Source: Thermoanaerobaculaceae bacterium (GTDB lineage Bacteria > Acidobacteriota > Thermoanaerobaculia > Thermoanaerobaculales > Thermoanaerobaculaceae). From it: a stretch of 47,336 bases of DNA. Made by a program: the position numbers and the translations under genes. Below are positions 1-7,912 of the stretch, piece by piece (position 1 is the first letter of the stretch; each line of letters opens with the position of its first letter). The stretch is taken from the NCBI GenBank assembly GCA_025456225.1, contig JALOLB010000002.1:1-47336 (forward strand). The letters are read 5' to 3'. A model generated the notes under the pieces. It saw only the letters and a program-made list of their open reading frames with translations. It did not search any database and had not been told where the DNA came from.

Positions 1-461
1 CAGACCAGGAGCCGTACCAGGTCCTCCAGCTCAGGGACCTGTTCCTGCGGCACCCCAGGACGACGATCATCTGGGCGCACGTGGGTGTCGGGCGTGTCGT
101 GCATCCTCTCAAGGACCAGCTCGGCATCATCTCGAAGCTGCTCACACGGCCCGATCTCTCGCACGTCTACCTCGACATCTCGTGGGACGAGGCGGCCAAG
201 TACATCGTCGCCACCCCGGAGGGCATCAAGGCGGCGGCTGACCTGATCAATGCACACCCGGATCGCTTCCTCTTCGGCACCGACGAGGTCGCGCCGACCA
301 GCCAGGAGAAGTACCTGAAGGTCTACGACATGTACGCCCCGCTGTTCGCCGCGCTGACCCCGGAGGCGAGCCTGGCATTGCGCAAGGGCAACTACGAGCG
401 GCTCTTCGACAAGGCGAGGCTCGATGTGAGGGCCTGGGAAAGGGCGAACGTTCAGCACTGA
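1..461 (+). CDS. Amidohydrolase family protein, C-terminal part (5' end outside window)
   Basis: The reading frame is open from the window edge (frame beginning at base 3) to TGA at 459-461, so the ORF-track start at 81 is internal. About 152 residues remain. Visible pieces are TIIWAHVGVGRVV, then HVYLDISWDEAAKYI and FLFGTDEVAP, the pattern of the last barrel strands of amidohydrolase-2 (TIM-barrel, metal-dependent) enzymes: a His on one strand and an Asp after a 'GTD' strand. The tail ALRKGNYERLFDKAR matches the usual end of this family, where the 'GN.erlf' helix closes the barrel. Substrate cannot be told from this part. It is followed by a porin on the same strand after about 70 bp, so co-transcription is possible. 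Confidence 0.75.
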   Translation, partial: DQEPYQVLQLRDLFLRHPRTTIIWAHVGVGRVVHPLKDQLGIISKLLTRPDLSHVYLDISWDEAAKYIVATPEGIKAAADLINAHPDRFLFGTDEVAPTSQEKYLKVYDMYAPLFAALTPEASLALRKGNYERLFDKARLDVRAWERANVQH

Positions 462-529
462 GCCGTGGCGGTTGTTGTCGGAGAGCCCGATTGACAGCGC
501 GTGGAAGCTCGACGAGGGGAGGTTCGTTG

Positions 530-2131
530 GTGGAAAGCTCTCGGCACCCGACCCAGACGAGCCCGTGCCCTCGCCTCGGTACCTCGCCGCGAGGCGGCCG
601 ACAGCCTCGCCTCACCTCGCCGCGCTGGCCGAGCGTGCTCCTGGGCCTGGTCGTCCTCTGGGCCGTGTCGCTTCAGGCGCAAACGTCACAGCCGGCGCCG
701 GCCGCCGCGTCGACTCCCAGGACCACGAGCAGGGCAACTCCGCGCCCGTCGGCCACCAAGGAGCTGGAGAAGCGCATCGACGAGCAGGCGGCGGCAATCG
801 AGGCGCAGCAGATGCTCATCGAGCAGCAGGCGTGCGACGTCGAGGATCTCAGCAAACAGCTCGCCGAGATGCAGCAGGCCCTCGCGGAGCTGGGTGCCCG
901 TCTCAAGGCAGCGGAGGCCGAGAAGTCCGCTGCCTTGACGGAGAGCGAGGCCCGGCTCAAGGAGATCGAGGTCTCGCTCCGGAAGAAGCCGGAGCTCCCC
1001 CCGGAGGCGGTCTCGGCGGGCGACTTTCCCGGGTCGTTCAAGGTCCCCGGCTCCCGTGCGGCCATCAAGATCGGCGGCATCGTCCGGGCAAGCGTGGTCC
1101 AGACGTTCGATGCGCTCGGTTCCGACGACCGCTTCCTCACCTACTCGATCCCCATCGAGGGCACCGCGGAGGCCGGCAAGGGGCCGCGGCTGTCCCTGGG
1201 GGCGGGTGGGTCGAAGCTCAGCTTCGACGTGCGCTCGCCCACCGAGCTGGGTCAGATGCGCGCGTTCATCGAGGGCGACTTTGCCGGGACGTCAAGTGGG
1301 TTTCGCCTGCGCCACGCCTACGGCCAGACCAGCTCCTTCCTCGTCGGGCAGACATGGTCGACCTTCTCGGACCCCGATGCTGACCACCTCGACATCGACT
1401 TCGAAGGCGTCAACGCCGAGAACGTGCAACGGCAGGCGCAGGTGCGCTACTTCAGGAAGCTGAAGGATGGCAGGCGCTTCGGAGTCGCCATCGAGTACCC
1501 CACGGCTTCGATTACCGGCGGCAAGGCTGTCAACCAGGTGCCGGACTTCGTGGGCAGGATGGTGTGGCCGCTTTCCATGGGCGGTCATCTCCAGGCCTCG
1601 GCGGTCATCCGCCAGATCCGGGGCGAGCTCGAGGTCCAGCCCAACGTGGTCAAGAGCGCCCTCGCCTGGGGCTTGTCGGCGAGCGGTGTGATCTCGGTGC
1701 CCGCGTGGAGCACGGGAGACCGGCTGATCTTCCAGGTCAACGCCGGGCGAGGCATCGCGCGATACATCAACGACCTCAATTCCGCCGGCGGCCAGGACGC
1801 GATCTTCACGGACGAAGGTGAGCTCCGCCCCCTTGGCGCGTACGCGTTCTACGTCGACTACGAGCACGTCTGGGGAACCAAGAGCTGGTTCGGGCTCACC
1901 ATGAACGACCTCCGTAGCTCGCTCATCTGGGGCCATGTCGACGAGCTCAACCTGAAGGAGCAGCCCGGCGACGCCTACCACCGGACGGATCGTGTGATTC
2001 TCAACTTCCTGTGGTCGCCGATTCCCAGCGTCGACCTCGGGACCGAGATCCTCTGGGGACGGCGAGAGAACAAGGACGGCTCCTCTGGCATGGCGCGGCA
2101 GCTCCAGCTCCGCATGCGATTCCTGTTCTAG
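530..2131 (+). CDS. DcaP-like outer-membrane porin
   Basis: About 533 residues. A hydrophobic signal segment (VLLGLVVLWAVSLQAQ) is followed by an Ala/Pro/Thr linker, a coiled coil (KELEKRIDEQAAAIEAQQMLIEQQ onward, about 100 residues), then a beta-barrel with FKVPGSRAAIKIGGIVRASVVQTFD and FRLRHAYGQTSSFLVGQTWSTFSD, the hallmark order of DcaP-type porins (dicarboxylate/small-anion uptake in the outer membrane). The last residue is Phe (RMRFLF), as expected for BAM recognition. The track start (TTG 491) has no ribosome site; a strong GAGGGGAGG at 513-521 points to GTG 530 (or TTG 527). No ATG precedes the signal segment. The substrate is not readable. It follows an amidohydrolase, so uptake of an aromatic acid or amide for that enzyme is possible but is inference. 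Confidence 0.8.
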   Translation: MESSRHPTQTSPCPRLGTSPRGGRQPRLTSPRWPSVLLGLVVLWAVSLQAQTSQPAPAAASTPRTTSRATPRPSATKELEKRIDEQAAAIEAQQMLIEQQACDVEDLSKQLAEMQQALAELGARLKAAEAEKSAALTESEARLKEIEVSLRKKPELPPEAVSAGDFPGSFKVPGSRAAIKIGGIVRASVVQTFDALGSDDRFLTYSIPIEGTAEAGKGPRLSLGAGGSKLSFDVRSPTELGQMRAFIEGDFAGTSSGFRLRHAYGQTSSFLVGQTWSTFSDPDADHLDIDFEGVNAENVQRQAQVRYFRKLKDGRRFGVAIEYPTASITGGKAVNQVPDFVGRMVWPLSMGGHLQASAVIRQIRGELEVQPNVVKSALAWGLSASGVISVPAWSTGDRLIFQVNAGRGIARYINDLNSAGGQDAIFTDEGELRPLGAYAFYVDYEHVWGTKSWFGLTMNDLRSSLIWGHVDELNLKEQPGDAYHRTDRVILNFLWSPIPSVDLGTEILWGRRENKDGSSGMARQLQLRMRFLF

Positions 2132-2481
2132 CCCGCATATCTCACCGGCTGTCTGCTGCGCGGCCGGATCCTGCCGCGCTGGCGGCCGCACTCTGGGATC
2201 GCCCCCTGCGGCGAGCTGCCAGGTCACCTCGGGGCCTCAGAGCGTGTGAAAACGTCGCGCGAGAGCGATTGGTCAAGCGGTGAAGGTCCTCACGGCGTCA
2301 ACCTGGACGTGGAGGTGGACGTGGTCGTGGACGTGGACCCGGTAGTGTGCCTCGGGACGTTGTGAGGCAATCACTCGCTGCATGAGGTGTCTTGGTGACG
2401 GCCTTGCGGTGAGCTTCAGGCTCGCAGCACGTCCGTCCACGTCCCCGTTGCCAGTGGTCCCAATCGGCGCCGCTGTCGCGC
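2132..2481. other. Intergenic region between convergent genes; GACGTGG-rich repeat, no gene
   Basis: No credible coding frame. It separates the porin (+) from the exporter pair (-). The centre (2303-2338) is a run built from GGACGTGG units. A GCCTC...GAGGC hairpin lies at about 2350-2369. A reverse-complement arm GTCCACGTCC at 2435-2444 can pair with GGACGTGGAC at 2329-2338. A folded RNA or bidirectional terminator are possible; there is no T-tract. Confidence 0.5.
2303..2444. repeat. GACGTGG-type low-complexity repeat with distant inverted arm
   Basis: The run 2303-2338 is made of imperfect GGACGTGG / GGTCGTGG units. GGACGTGGAC (2329-2338) is exactly complementary to GTCCACGTCC (2435-2444), with 96 nt between. 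The same sequence type, in the opposite orientation, ends the window at 47296-47336, so it is probably a dispersed intergenic repeat. Confidence 0.55.
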
Positions 2482-2961
2482 TCAGACTCTCGCCAGCACC
2501 TTCTCCCGCCTGACGAGCCGCACGGCCGAGATGCCGGCTGCAAGCCCCATTGCGATGGCCAGCGACGTGGTGAAGACCGTGGCCACGCTGGCGCTCAGGG
2601 CAATCGATGCGGCGACGAGCGGCTCACCCTCGAGGGATGTGACCCTCATGAGCTGCAGGATCGCGTTGAACATGGCCTTGGCGGCTCCCAGCGGGAGGAC
2701 GCCGCTGACAAGGACCACGGGGGGTACCCGTCGCTCGCGGATGATGGCCACCCCGACCAGGACAACCACGGTCGCGGCCACCGTGGTCGCCCAGTTCTGG
2801 CCCACCCCCCAACCCGTGAGCACATCACGGGCCAGACGACCGGCACACCCGCAGAGAAACGTGCGGACAGCGTATCGAGGCGGAGCGGTGAGAAGAGCTC
2901 CCAAGCCACTGGCGAAGAGGCCCGACCATAGGCTGTTGATGGCGATCGCCACAAGGTCCAT
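2482..2961 (-). CDS. yjjB: YjjB-like subunit of a ThrE-type exporter (DUF3815)
   Basis: 159 residues and almost entirely hydrophobic, with about five membrane helices; begins MDLVAIAINSLWSGLFASG and contains the Gly-rich stretch VSGVLPLGAAKAM. Length and pattern fit E. coli YjjB (about 157 residues), the C-terminal half of the threonine/serine exporter fold. The track start at 3363 is too far upstream; ATG 2961 has AGGAGG six bases before it. The gene starts 17 bp after the stop of the YjjP-like gene and so forms an operon with it. In E. coli YjjPB has been linked to succinate export; ThrE of Corynebacterium, where both halves are fused, exports threonine and serine. The substrate here is not known. 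Confidence 0.8.
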   Translation of the reverse strand: MDLVAIAINSLWSGLFASGLGALLTAPPRYAVRTFLCGCAGRLARDVLTGWGVGQNWATTVAATVVVLVGVAIIRERRVPPVVLVSGVLPLGAAKAMFNAILQLMRVTSLEGEPLVAASIALSASVATVFTTSLAIAMGLAAGISAVRLVRREKVLARV

Positions 2962-2978
2962 GTCACACCTCCTGCCTC

Positions 2979-3722
2979 TCACATGACGACTGTCTGGGCG
3001 AACGCAATGGCGATCGTCAGGACGAGGAACAGGAACACGGCGTTCGCGATCCGTTCCAACCCCACCAGCAGACGGTGCTGGATCACGATGTCCATGAAGC
3101 CGTTGATCAACGGCATGCCCGGGACCATGTAGACGACCGACGCAATCAGCGCCGCGGAGGCCGTCTGGCTCAGGCCGAGCCGCAGCCCGGATGCGGCGAC
3201 ACATGCCGAAAGCAGGCCACAGACCAGCGTCACGGGAGCGACCGCGATCTTCATCGCCTGGAGCAGCGAGCGCACGAGCTGGCCAAGGCCCGCGGCCACA
3301 CAGGCAATGCCGAGTGCCCCCCAGTCGCCCCCGAGGATCCGGGAGAAGGCCGCAGCCGTGCACGCTGCGGCCGCCGTCATCACCCAGCGATTGTAGGGAG
3401 CGGCGAGCGCGTTGATGCGCTCGACCTCGCCGGCAAGTGCGGCGGTGTCGACCTCTCCTCGTGCCACGCGCTCGCCAAGGACGGCGGCTTCGGAGGCACG
3501 GACCAGGTTGACGCCGATGGGGCCGACCGGTCGGAGGACCGTGAAGGACTCACCCTCCGCCACCCCGGTGGCCGCCACGAAGTCCAGCCGCCAGACCACG
3601 GGAACCCGGTCCTCCCTGAATCCCCTGAGGACGTTCTCGAAGGTCCGGTCCGCCATCGCCGTCGAGCCGCCGTTCCTCATCACGATCAACGCCACATCCA
3701 ACGCCCACTCAAGTGGTTGCAT
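2979..3722 (-). CDS. yjjP: YjjP-like subunit of a ThrE-type exporter (DUF1212)
   Basis: 248 residues from ATG 3722 (AGAGGA seven bases upstream); the track's 16 extra residues are unlikely. The N-terminal part (LDVALIVMRNGGSTAMADRTFENVLRG) is the soluble conserved region of DUF1212 proteins. From about residue 115 there are four to five hydrophobic helices, including SVVYMVPGMPLINGFMDI, a signature of the family. Together with the next gene it would make a complete ThrE-like inner-membrane exporter of small carboxylates or amino acids. A small ORF upstream overlaps its start by 14 bp and a two-component system lies further upstream on the same strand, which suggests sensor-controlled export. 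An L-serine ammonia-lyase lies beyond the kinase on the other strand, so a link to serine is possible but unproven. Confidence 0.8.
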   Translation of the reverse strand: MQPLEWALDVALIVMRNGGSTAMADRTFENVLRGFREDRVPVVWRLDFVAATGVAEGESFTVLRPVGPIGVNLVRASEAAVLGERVARGEVDTAALAGEVERINALAAPYNRWVMTAAAACTAAAFSRILGGDWGALGIACVAAGLGQLVRSLLQAMKIAVAPVTLVCGLLSACVAASGLRLGLSQTASAALIASVVYMVPGMPLINGFMDIVIQHRLLVGLERIANAVFLFLVLTIAIAFAQTVVM

Positions 3723-4119
3723 GGTCTTGTCCTCTGTCGGCCCAGGCCGGCAGCACCGTGAGGCCCTCATGACTCGCAGCGGCGTGTTGGTTCATCGATG
3801 TCGTCCCGGGCTTCACCATCTCACGTCCGGCCACCTCGCCTCGGCGTCCAACCTGCTGGCGGGGCCGGGCCAGTCCCCGAGCGCGCCGGCGCCGGTGCGG
3901 CCAGGCGTCTCGTCGGTCATCGCGCAGGGCCTCGACATCGCCGATCCGCTGCACGAGCAGGGCCACCTTGAGGGGCCGCCCGGGCATTGCGGCGGTGAAG
4001 CTCAGGGCAGTGCTGAACCCGAGCTCGACCGACCTCTGCAGGCCATCCGTCCTGGGTCCATTCCGGCCCAACCTCCGGATCACGCCGAGTGATCGGGAGG
4101 CAACGACGGAGCGCTTCAT
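3709..4119 (-). CDS. Hypothetical protein, possibly degraded
   Basis: A 136-residue frame from ATG 4119, preceded by AAGGAG eight bases upstream. This good ribosome site is the main argument for it. The protein starts MKRSVVASRSLGVIRRLGRNG and has one plausible folded stretch (FSTALSFTAAMPGRPLKVALLVQRIGDVEALRDD), then an Arg-rich, low-quality tail that looks like out-of-frame sequence. It overlaps the start of the YjjP-like gene by 14 bp. I recognise no family. A frameshift around the end of the folded stretch is possible. It could also be a leader for the exporter pair. Confidence 0.35.
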   Translation of the reverse strand: MKRSVVASRSLGVIRRLGRNGPRTDGLQRSVELGFSTALSFTAAMPGRPLKVALLVQRIGDVEALRDDRRDAWPHRRRRARGLARPRQQVGRRGEVAGREMVKPGTTSMNQHAAASHEGLTVLPAWADRGQDHATT

Positions 4120-4212
4120 GCTCGCTGCTCCTTCTCGAGCTCTCGTCCGCCTCCCGGGTGGTCCCGGGGCGTGAGCAGGGGACACAGCCTGGCACCCGCC
4201 ACCAGACGAGAG

Positions 4213-4605
4213 TCACGGGCGGGCCACCTCCTGGCCGGCCAACGCCGACTCGATGGCCGGCAGGAGGCCGGTGGCAATGTCGCGTTTCAGGACGAAGCCG
4301 TCAACGCCCGCTTCCATCACGGTCCGCCGCACACTGCGCTCGTCGTGGACGCTGACAACGATCACCCGCATGTGAGGGCATCGGGCGTGCAGCCTTGGAA
4401 CCCATCCAAGGCTCCAGCCGTGACACAGCGAGAGGTCCACCACTGCCACCTGAGGCTGGAGCCTGGCGGCGCCCTCAAGCAGCGATGCCTCGTCGGCGAC
4501 CATGACGACCGTGCTGAACACCGTTGCCAGGAGATCGCGCACACCTTCCGTCAGGCAGTGGTGGCGGTCCGCAAACAGCACGCAGCTCACGGCCTTCTCG
4601 CCCAT
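4213..4605 (-). CDS. Stand-alone response-regulator receiver domain
   Basis: 130 residues, one receiver domain and nothing else. Visible sites: a single acidic residue in the first loop (LFADRHH, where NarL-type proteins usually have two), the phospho-acceptor Asp in VAVVDLSL, a Ser switch residue in VIVVSVHDE, and the conserved Lys in GFVLKRD. The sequence is most like the receiver of NarL/LuxR regulators, but the DNA-binding helix-turn-helix is absent and the protein stops 20 or so residues after the Lys. It lies downstream of a kinase and a full NarL-type regulator on the same strand, so it may act as a phosphate sink or a second output. A truncated regulator is the alternative. Confidence 0.75.
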   Translation of the reverse strand: MGEKAVSCVLFADRHHCLTEGVRDLLATVFSTVVMVADEASLLEGAARLQPQVAVVDLSLCHGWSLGWVPRLHARCPHMRVIVVSVHDERSVRRTVMEAGVDGFVLKRDIATGLLPAIESALAGQEVARP

Positions 4606-4624
4606 CGGTCCCTTCCCTTCGCCC

Positions 4625-4644
4625 CCCTCGGAACACTCCGAGGG
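4625..4644 (-). other. Stem-loop between NarL-type regulator and receiver gene
   Basis: CCCTCGGA-ACAC-TCCGAGGG is a perfect 8-bp stem with a 4-base loop. It lies in the 153-bp gap after the regulator gene and just before the receiver gene. No T-run follows, so it may be a processing or attenuation hairpin rather than a standard terminator. Confidence 0.5.
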
Positions 4645-4758
4645 TAGCCGGGCCCGGCACGACCGTGAACTCGAAATAGTACCGGGTCGCGCACCGAAGA
4701 AGTACCTGGTGAGGTCGCGTGAACCTCCCGGGACGGGAGGGGGCCTGACGGTGTCCGG

Positions 4759-5409
4759 TCAGATCGCCACAAGGCCGTGCTTGATGGCAAAGTGGATCAG
4801 CTCACCGTTGGTGCGCACACCCAACAGCTCCATCATCTGGTACTTGTGGAACTCCACCGTCCGGCTCGAGATCGCCAGCCTGGCAGCGACCTGCTTGGCC
4901 GAGCAGCCCTCCGCGAGCAGTTGCAGGACCTCCCGTTGGCGCGGGGTGATCATGGCCAGGGCGTCGCCGCCCGTGCCCCGCTCTCGGAACCGCTTCTGCA
5001 GCAGGTCGCCGGCCAGCGTCGGGGTCACGAAGATCCTGCCCTCGAGCGCCGCATGGATGGCGGCGCACAGCTCGGCCGGGGCCGAGTGCTTGAGGACGTA
5101 GCCTGCGGCGCCGGCGTCGAGCGCGCGGCGGGCGTAGGCGATGTCCTGGTGCATGGTGAGAAAGACGACCCGTACGCGCTTGTTGTCCCGTCTCAACTGC
5201 GTGAGCGCGTCGATGCCGTTGAGCCGTGGCATGGCGATGTCCGCCACGACGACGTCGGGCTGCAACGTTCTCGCCGCCTCGACCAGGGCGATCCCGTCCT
5301 CGACCACGCCCACCAGGTCGAACTCGGCAGCGAGAAGGACCCGCAGACCCTCCACCATCATGCGGTGGTCGTCGGCCAGCAACACCGTCGGGCGGCGTGT
5401 GGTACTCAT
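4759..5409 (-). CDS. NarL/FixJ-type response regulator
   Basis: 216 residues. Receiver domain (residues about 6-120) with acidic pair ADDH, phospho-acceptor Asp in VVADIAMP, Thr in VVFLTMH and Lys in YVLKHS. LuxR-type helix-turn-helix at about 150-212 (ITPRQREVLQLLAEGCSAKQVAARLAISSRTVEFHKYQMMELLG). The track start is nine codons too long: ATG 5409 overlaps the kinase stop (ATGA, 4 bp), so the two proteins are translationally coupled and are surely partners. Expected role: DNA-binding transcription activator phosphorylated by the preceding kinase. Targets may include the co-directional exporter genes downstream. Confidence 0.92.
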   Translation of the reverse strand: MSTTRRPTVLLADDHRMMVEGLRVLLAAEFDLVGVVEDGIALVEAARTLQPDVVVADIAMPRLNGIDALTQLRRDNKRVRVVFLTMHQDIAYARRALDAGAAGYVLKHSAPAELCAAIHAALEGRIFVTPTLAGDLLQKRFRERGTGGDALAMITPRQREVLQLLAEGCSAKQVAARLAISSRTVEFHKYQMMELLGVRTNGELIHFAIKHGLVAI

Positions 5410-7190
5410 GTGGACTCCACTCCGAGCGGCACCCATGCCACGATGGTCGTGCCGCGGCCGGGCGAGCTCTCGATGTCGAGCTCGCCTCCGAGCAGACCAA
5501 CCCGCTCCCGCATGCTGGTGATTCCGAGGCTCGTCTGACCATCCTCCACCCGGGAATCGAAACCCACGCCGTCGTCCTGTATCGCCAGATGCAGGCCGCC
5601 GTCCAGGCTCCGCATCGAGATCTCAACCGTACGGGCGCCGGCGTGGCGGCCGATGTTTCGCAACGCCTCCTGCGCGACCCGGAACAGGCACAGTGCCGTG
5701 TCGTTCGGAATGACGGCGGGAAGGTCGTGGAGCTTCACCTCGGCGACGACGGATTCCTGTTGCGAGAAACGCTCGGCCTCGGCCTTCAACGCCTCCGCCA
5801 ACCCCAGATCTTCGAGGATGGAAGGGTGCAAGCGGTACGACAGCGAGTGGACGTCCTCGCTCAGTCGCACCAGCTCCTCGCGCACCGGGCGCATCGCTCC
5901 TGGCGGCCGGTCCTGGCTCACGCCCAGCTCCACCAGGCCGACGTCAATGGCCAGCCGGGCCAGGCGCTGCGTCACGTCGTCGTGCAGCTCGCGCGCGAGG
6001 CGGCTGCGCTCGAGCTCCTGGGCGCCGATCAGGCGCCGACTGAAGTCCCGCACTGCAGCCTCGGCGGCGCGTCGCCTCGCGCTGGCCACGACCAGACCGA
6101 GGATCAGCCCCGCCTCCAGGAAGCAGACCGCGGCCGCGGCGACGATCCAGGGCCAGTAGCGTTGCCAGGCTGTCGGCTGTCGATAGCGAACGACGCTGCC
6201 TGCCGGCAGGCGCGACTCGCTGACGCCCCACCGTCGCAGCTCCCGCCAGTCGTAGGTCGGGACCGCCGTCCCCAGGATCTGGGACGGGATCTGCTCGGGG
6301 CGCTCGCCGCGCAGCAGCCGGATCGCAGCCCGGGCGCCCAGAACGCCGACCTCGGTGTCCTGGTAGAGTCGCCCCCCGATCGTTCCGTTCCCGAGATCGC
6401 TGGCGAAGTACCCGTACACGGGGGCGTTCGCGACCCGGCGCAGCCGGAGCAGCACCTCGTCGTTGTCGTACGGAACGCCCGTTGCGTCGACGAGGAACAT
6501 CCCGAGCATGATGAACGAGTGCGGTGGCAGCACGGCGCACCGTTCGAGCACCTGCTCCAGGGACATCTCGGTCAGCCAGGTGAACTCCACCCGGCCGGCG
6601 AATCCCGCGAACTCGCGCCGGAGCTCGCTCACCCAGTGCCGCTCGAGTGCCGAGGAACCGCACACCACCGCGATGTTGGTGGTGTCCGGTCTCATGCGGA
6701 GGACGTCCTCGACCATGCCGGGCAGGTTGACCCGCTGGGCGACGTAGACGGTGTCGTGCCGGAGGAACTCGCGAGGCACGAAGCGCGGGTCCGCGCCTGT
6801 GATCACGACCGGTGTCGCCGGGAAGAGCCGGTCCCGATTCGTCCCGACGAAGCTCACGGCTGGCGCCCCGACCGGCACGACCAGGTCGACCGGGCGGGCC
6901 CGCACGCGGCGCTCGAGAAACTCGAGGAAGGCCGCCCCGCTCTGCGCGTCGTCGAACCGCGAGAGCTCCAGGGACACCTCGTAGAGGTCCACCGGCGCCC
7001 CCAGCTCCCGCACCAGGGTGGTCCGGAACGACGAGGCGGCAACGCTGAACGGTGCGACGTCGCGCCCGAACGAGTCCACGATCAGCACCCGCTTGGGGGT
7101 TTCAGCCGACAGACCCAACGTCGACAGGCCCAGCAGGACCAGGCCGACGGCAGGGGAGAGCCTCGGGGCCGCGCAGCGCCGGGTCATCAT
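5406..7190 (-). CDS. Sensor histidine kinase with ABC-type substrate-binding sensor domain
   Basis: 594 residues. A signal sequence/first helix (LSPAVGLVLLGLSTLGLSA) is followed by a periplasmic domain of about 300 residues (KRVLIVDSFGRDVAPFS..., VVCGSSALERHW..., ASDLGNGTIGGRLYQDTEVG) that matches ABC-transporter substrate-binding-like proteins (PF04392). Then come a membrane helix (YWPWIVAAAAVCFLEAGLILGLVVA), a HisKA_3 dimerisation helix with the phospho-His in RSRLARELHDDVTQRLARL, and an HATPase domain with EALRNIGRHA and IQDDGVGFD. It therefore binds a small periplasmic ligand and phosphorylates the coupled NarL-type regulator. The start is ATG 7190 or 7187 (tandem ATGs). Ligand unknown; the binding domain family often senses branched or aromatic small molecules. 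Confidence 0.9.
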   Translation of the reverse strand: MMTRRCAAPRLSPAVGLVLLGLSTLGLSAETPKRVLIVDSFGRDVAPFSVAASSFRTTLVRELGAPVDLYEVSLELSRFDDAQSGAAFLEFLERRVRARPVDLVVPVGAPAVSFVGTNRDRLFPATPVVITGADPRFVPREFLRHDTVYVAQRVNLPGMVEDVLRMRPDTTNIAVVCGSSALERHWVSELRREFAGFAGRVEFTWLTEMSLEQVLERCAVLPPHSFIMLGMFLVDATGVPYDNDEVLLRLRRVANAPVYGYFASDLGNGTIGGRLYQDTEVGVLGARAAIRLLRGERPEQIPSQILGTAVPTYDWRELRRWGVSESRLPAGSVVRYRQPTAWQRYWPWIVAAAAVCFLEAGLILGLVVASARRRAAEAAVRDFSRRLIGAQELERSRLARELHDDVTQRLARLAIDVGLVELGVSQDRPPGAMRPVREELVRLSEDVHSLSYRLHPSILEDLGLAEALKAEAERFSQQESVVAEVKLHDLPAVIPNDTALCLFRVAQEALRNIGRHAGARTVEISMRSLDGGLHLAIQDDGVGFDSRVEDGQTSLGITSMRERVGLLGGELDIESSPGRGTTIVAWVPLGVEST

Positions 7191-7912
7191 GGGTCCACCG
7201 CGCTCGGTCCACTCGGCACCGTGGTCCCGGGGGTGACGGCGAGAGGCCTGCTCCTCGTGTCGAGGTCGGGGATCTCCGGTCCCCGGTCAGGGCTGCCGAA
7301 GGATATCCGGGGCATCCCCTCCACGGGCTCCCGCCGGCCGGCGGCCTTCCGATGGGCGAGAGGACAGGCGTCCGGACACCAGGCGAAACGCACGCGAGAA
7401 CCGACCCGGTTCCCACGACTTTCTCCCCGCTCTGGCCGGGGGTGCTCCGACAAGGTGTCCGCTCTCATTTCCTCCCATTGTCGCAGAATACGTGCTGACG
7501 GGTCACCCATGCCGTCGCGGCGTGGTGGTGTGGCGATCCGACCGCCAACGCCAAGACCGGGCCCGTCCCGATCGCACAGGACGAGCTGCCCAGCGGCTCC
7601 TGGGTGGTGGAACCGGGGGTTGTTGGGGCCACGGCCGTGCCTGCCTCGGCTCTGGGGTGATCCGAGGAGAAGGTACGGTGAGCACCGGTCCCGATTTGTC
7701 AGCTTCACCGGTGACGACCTGCGCGTCCAGGTGTCGTCCAAGGCCGGCACCGGCGTGACGGCGCAGAAGGCGATCACCGACGTGTCCAACGCGCGCGGCG
7801 GCAAACCCTGCGCTCCGAAGCTGCGGTAGTCTACCGAGTGCCTCCCCCCCCACGCCGCGCATCCCGGACCAGATGCGGCCGGGGGTCCAAGGCGTGAAGC
7901 ACGGAGACGACC
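7191..7912. other. Long intergenic region between divergent kinase and serine-lyase genes
   Basis: About 720 bp without a convincing intact gene. It should carry the promoters of the kinase operon (-) and of the serine ammonia-lyase (+); I saw no strong sigma-70 or sigma-54 match. The right part (7680-7829) holds what looks like the end of a lost coding sequence. Confidence 0.5.
7680..7829 (+). pseudogene. Possible gene remnant (C-terminal fragment)
   Basis: Frame 3 reads RFVSFTGDDLRVQVSSKAGTGVTAQKAITDVSNARGGKPCAPKLR and then TAG (7827-7829). The composition is protein-like, unlike the Arg/Pro/Gly-rich noise upstream in the same frame. There is no suitable start in that frame; the nearby AGGAGA plus GTG 7678 lies in another frame that stops at 7758. 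This would fit a small exported or carrier-type gene broken by a frameshift. Family unknown. Confidence 0.3.

Noticed and set aside
491-496. TTGACA, a perfect -35 box, used as a TTG start in the ORF track
   Set aside because: No -10 at the right distance, and the ribosome site at 513-521 lies downstream of it, so it is neither a clear promoter nor the start.
2393-2407. TGGTGACGGCCTTGC on the plus strand, sigma-54-like
   Set aside because: No plus-strand gene follows for more than 5 kb, and the -24 element is not TGGCAC.
5226-7829. Plus-strand open frame of 867 codons
   Set aside because: Antisense to the kinase/regulator pair; only its last 45 codons, beyond the kinase, look like protein and are listed as a remnant.
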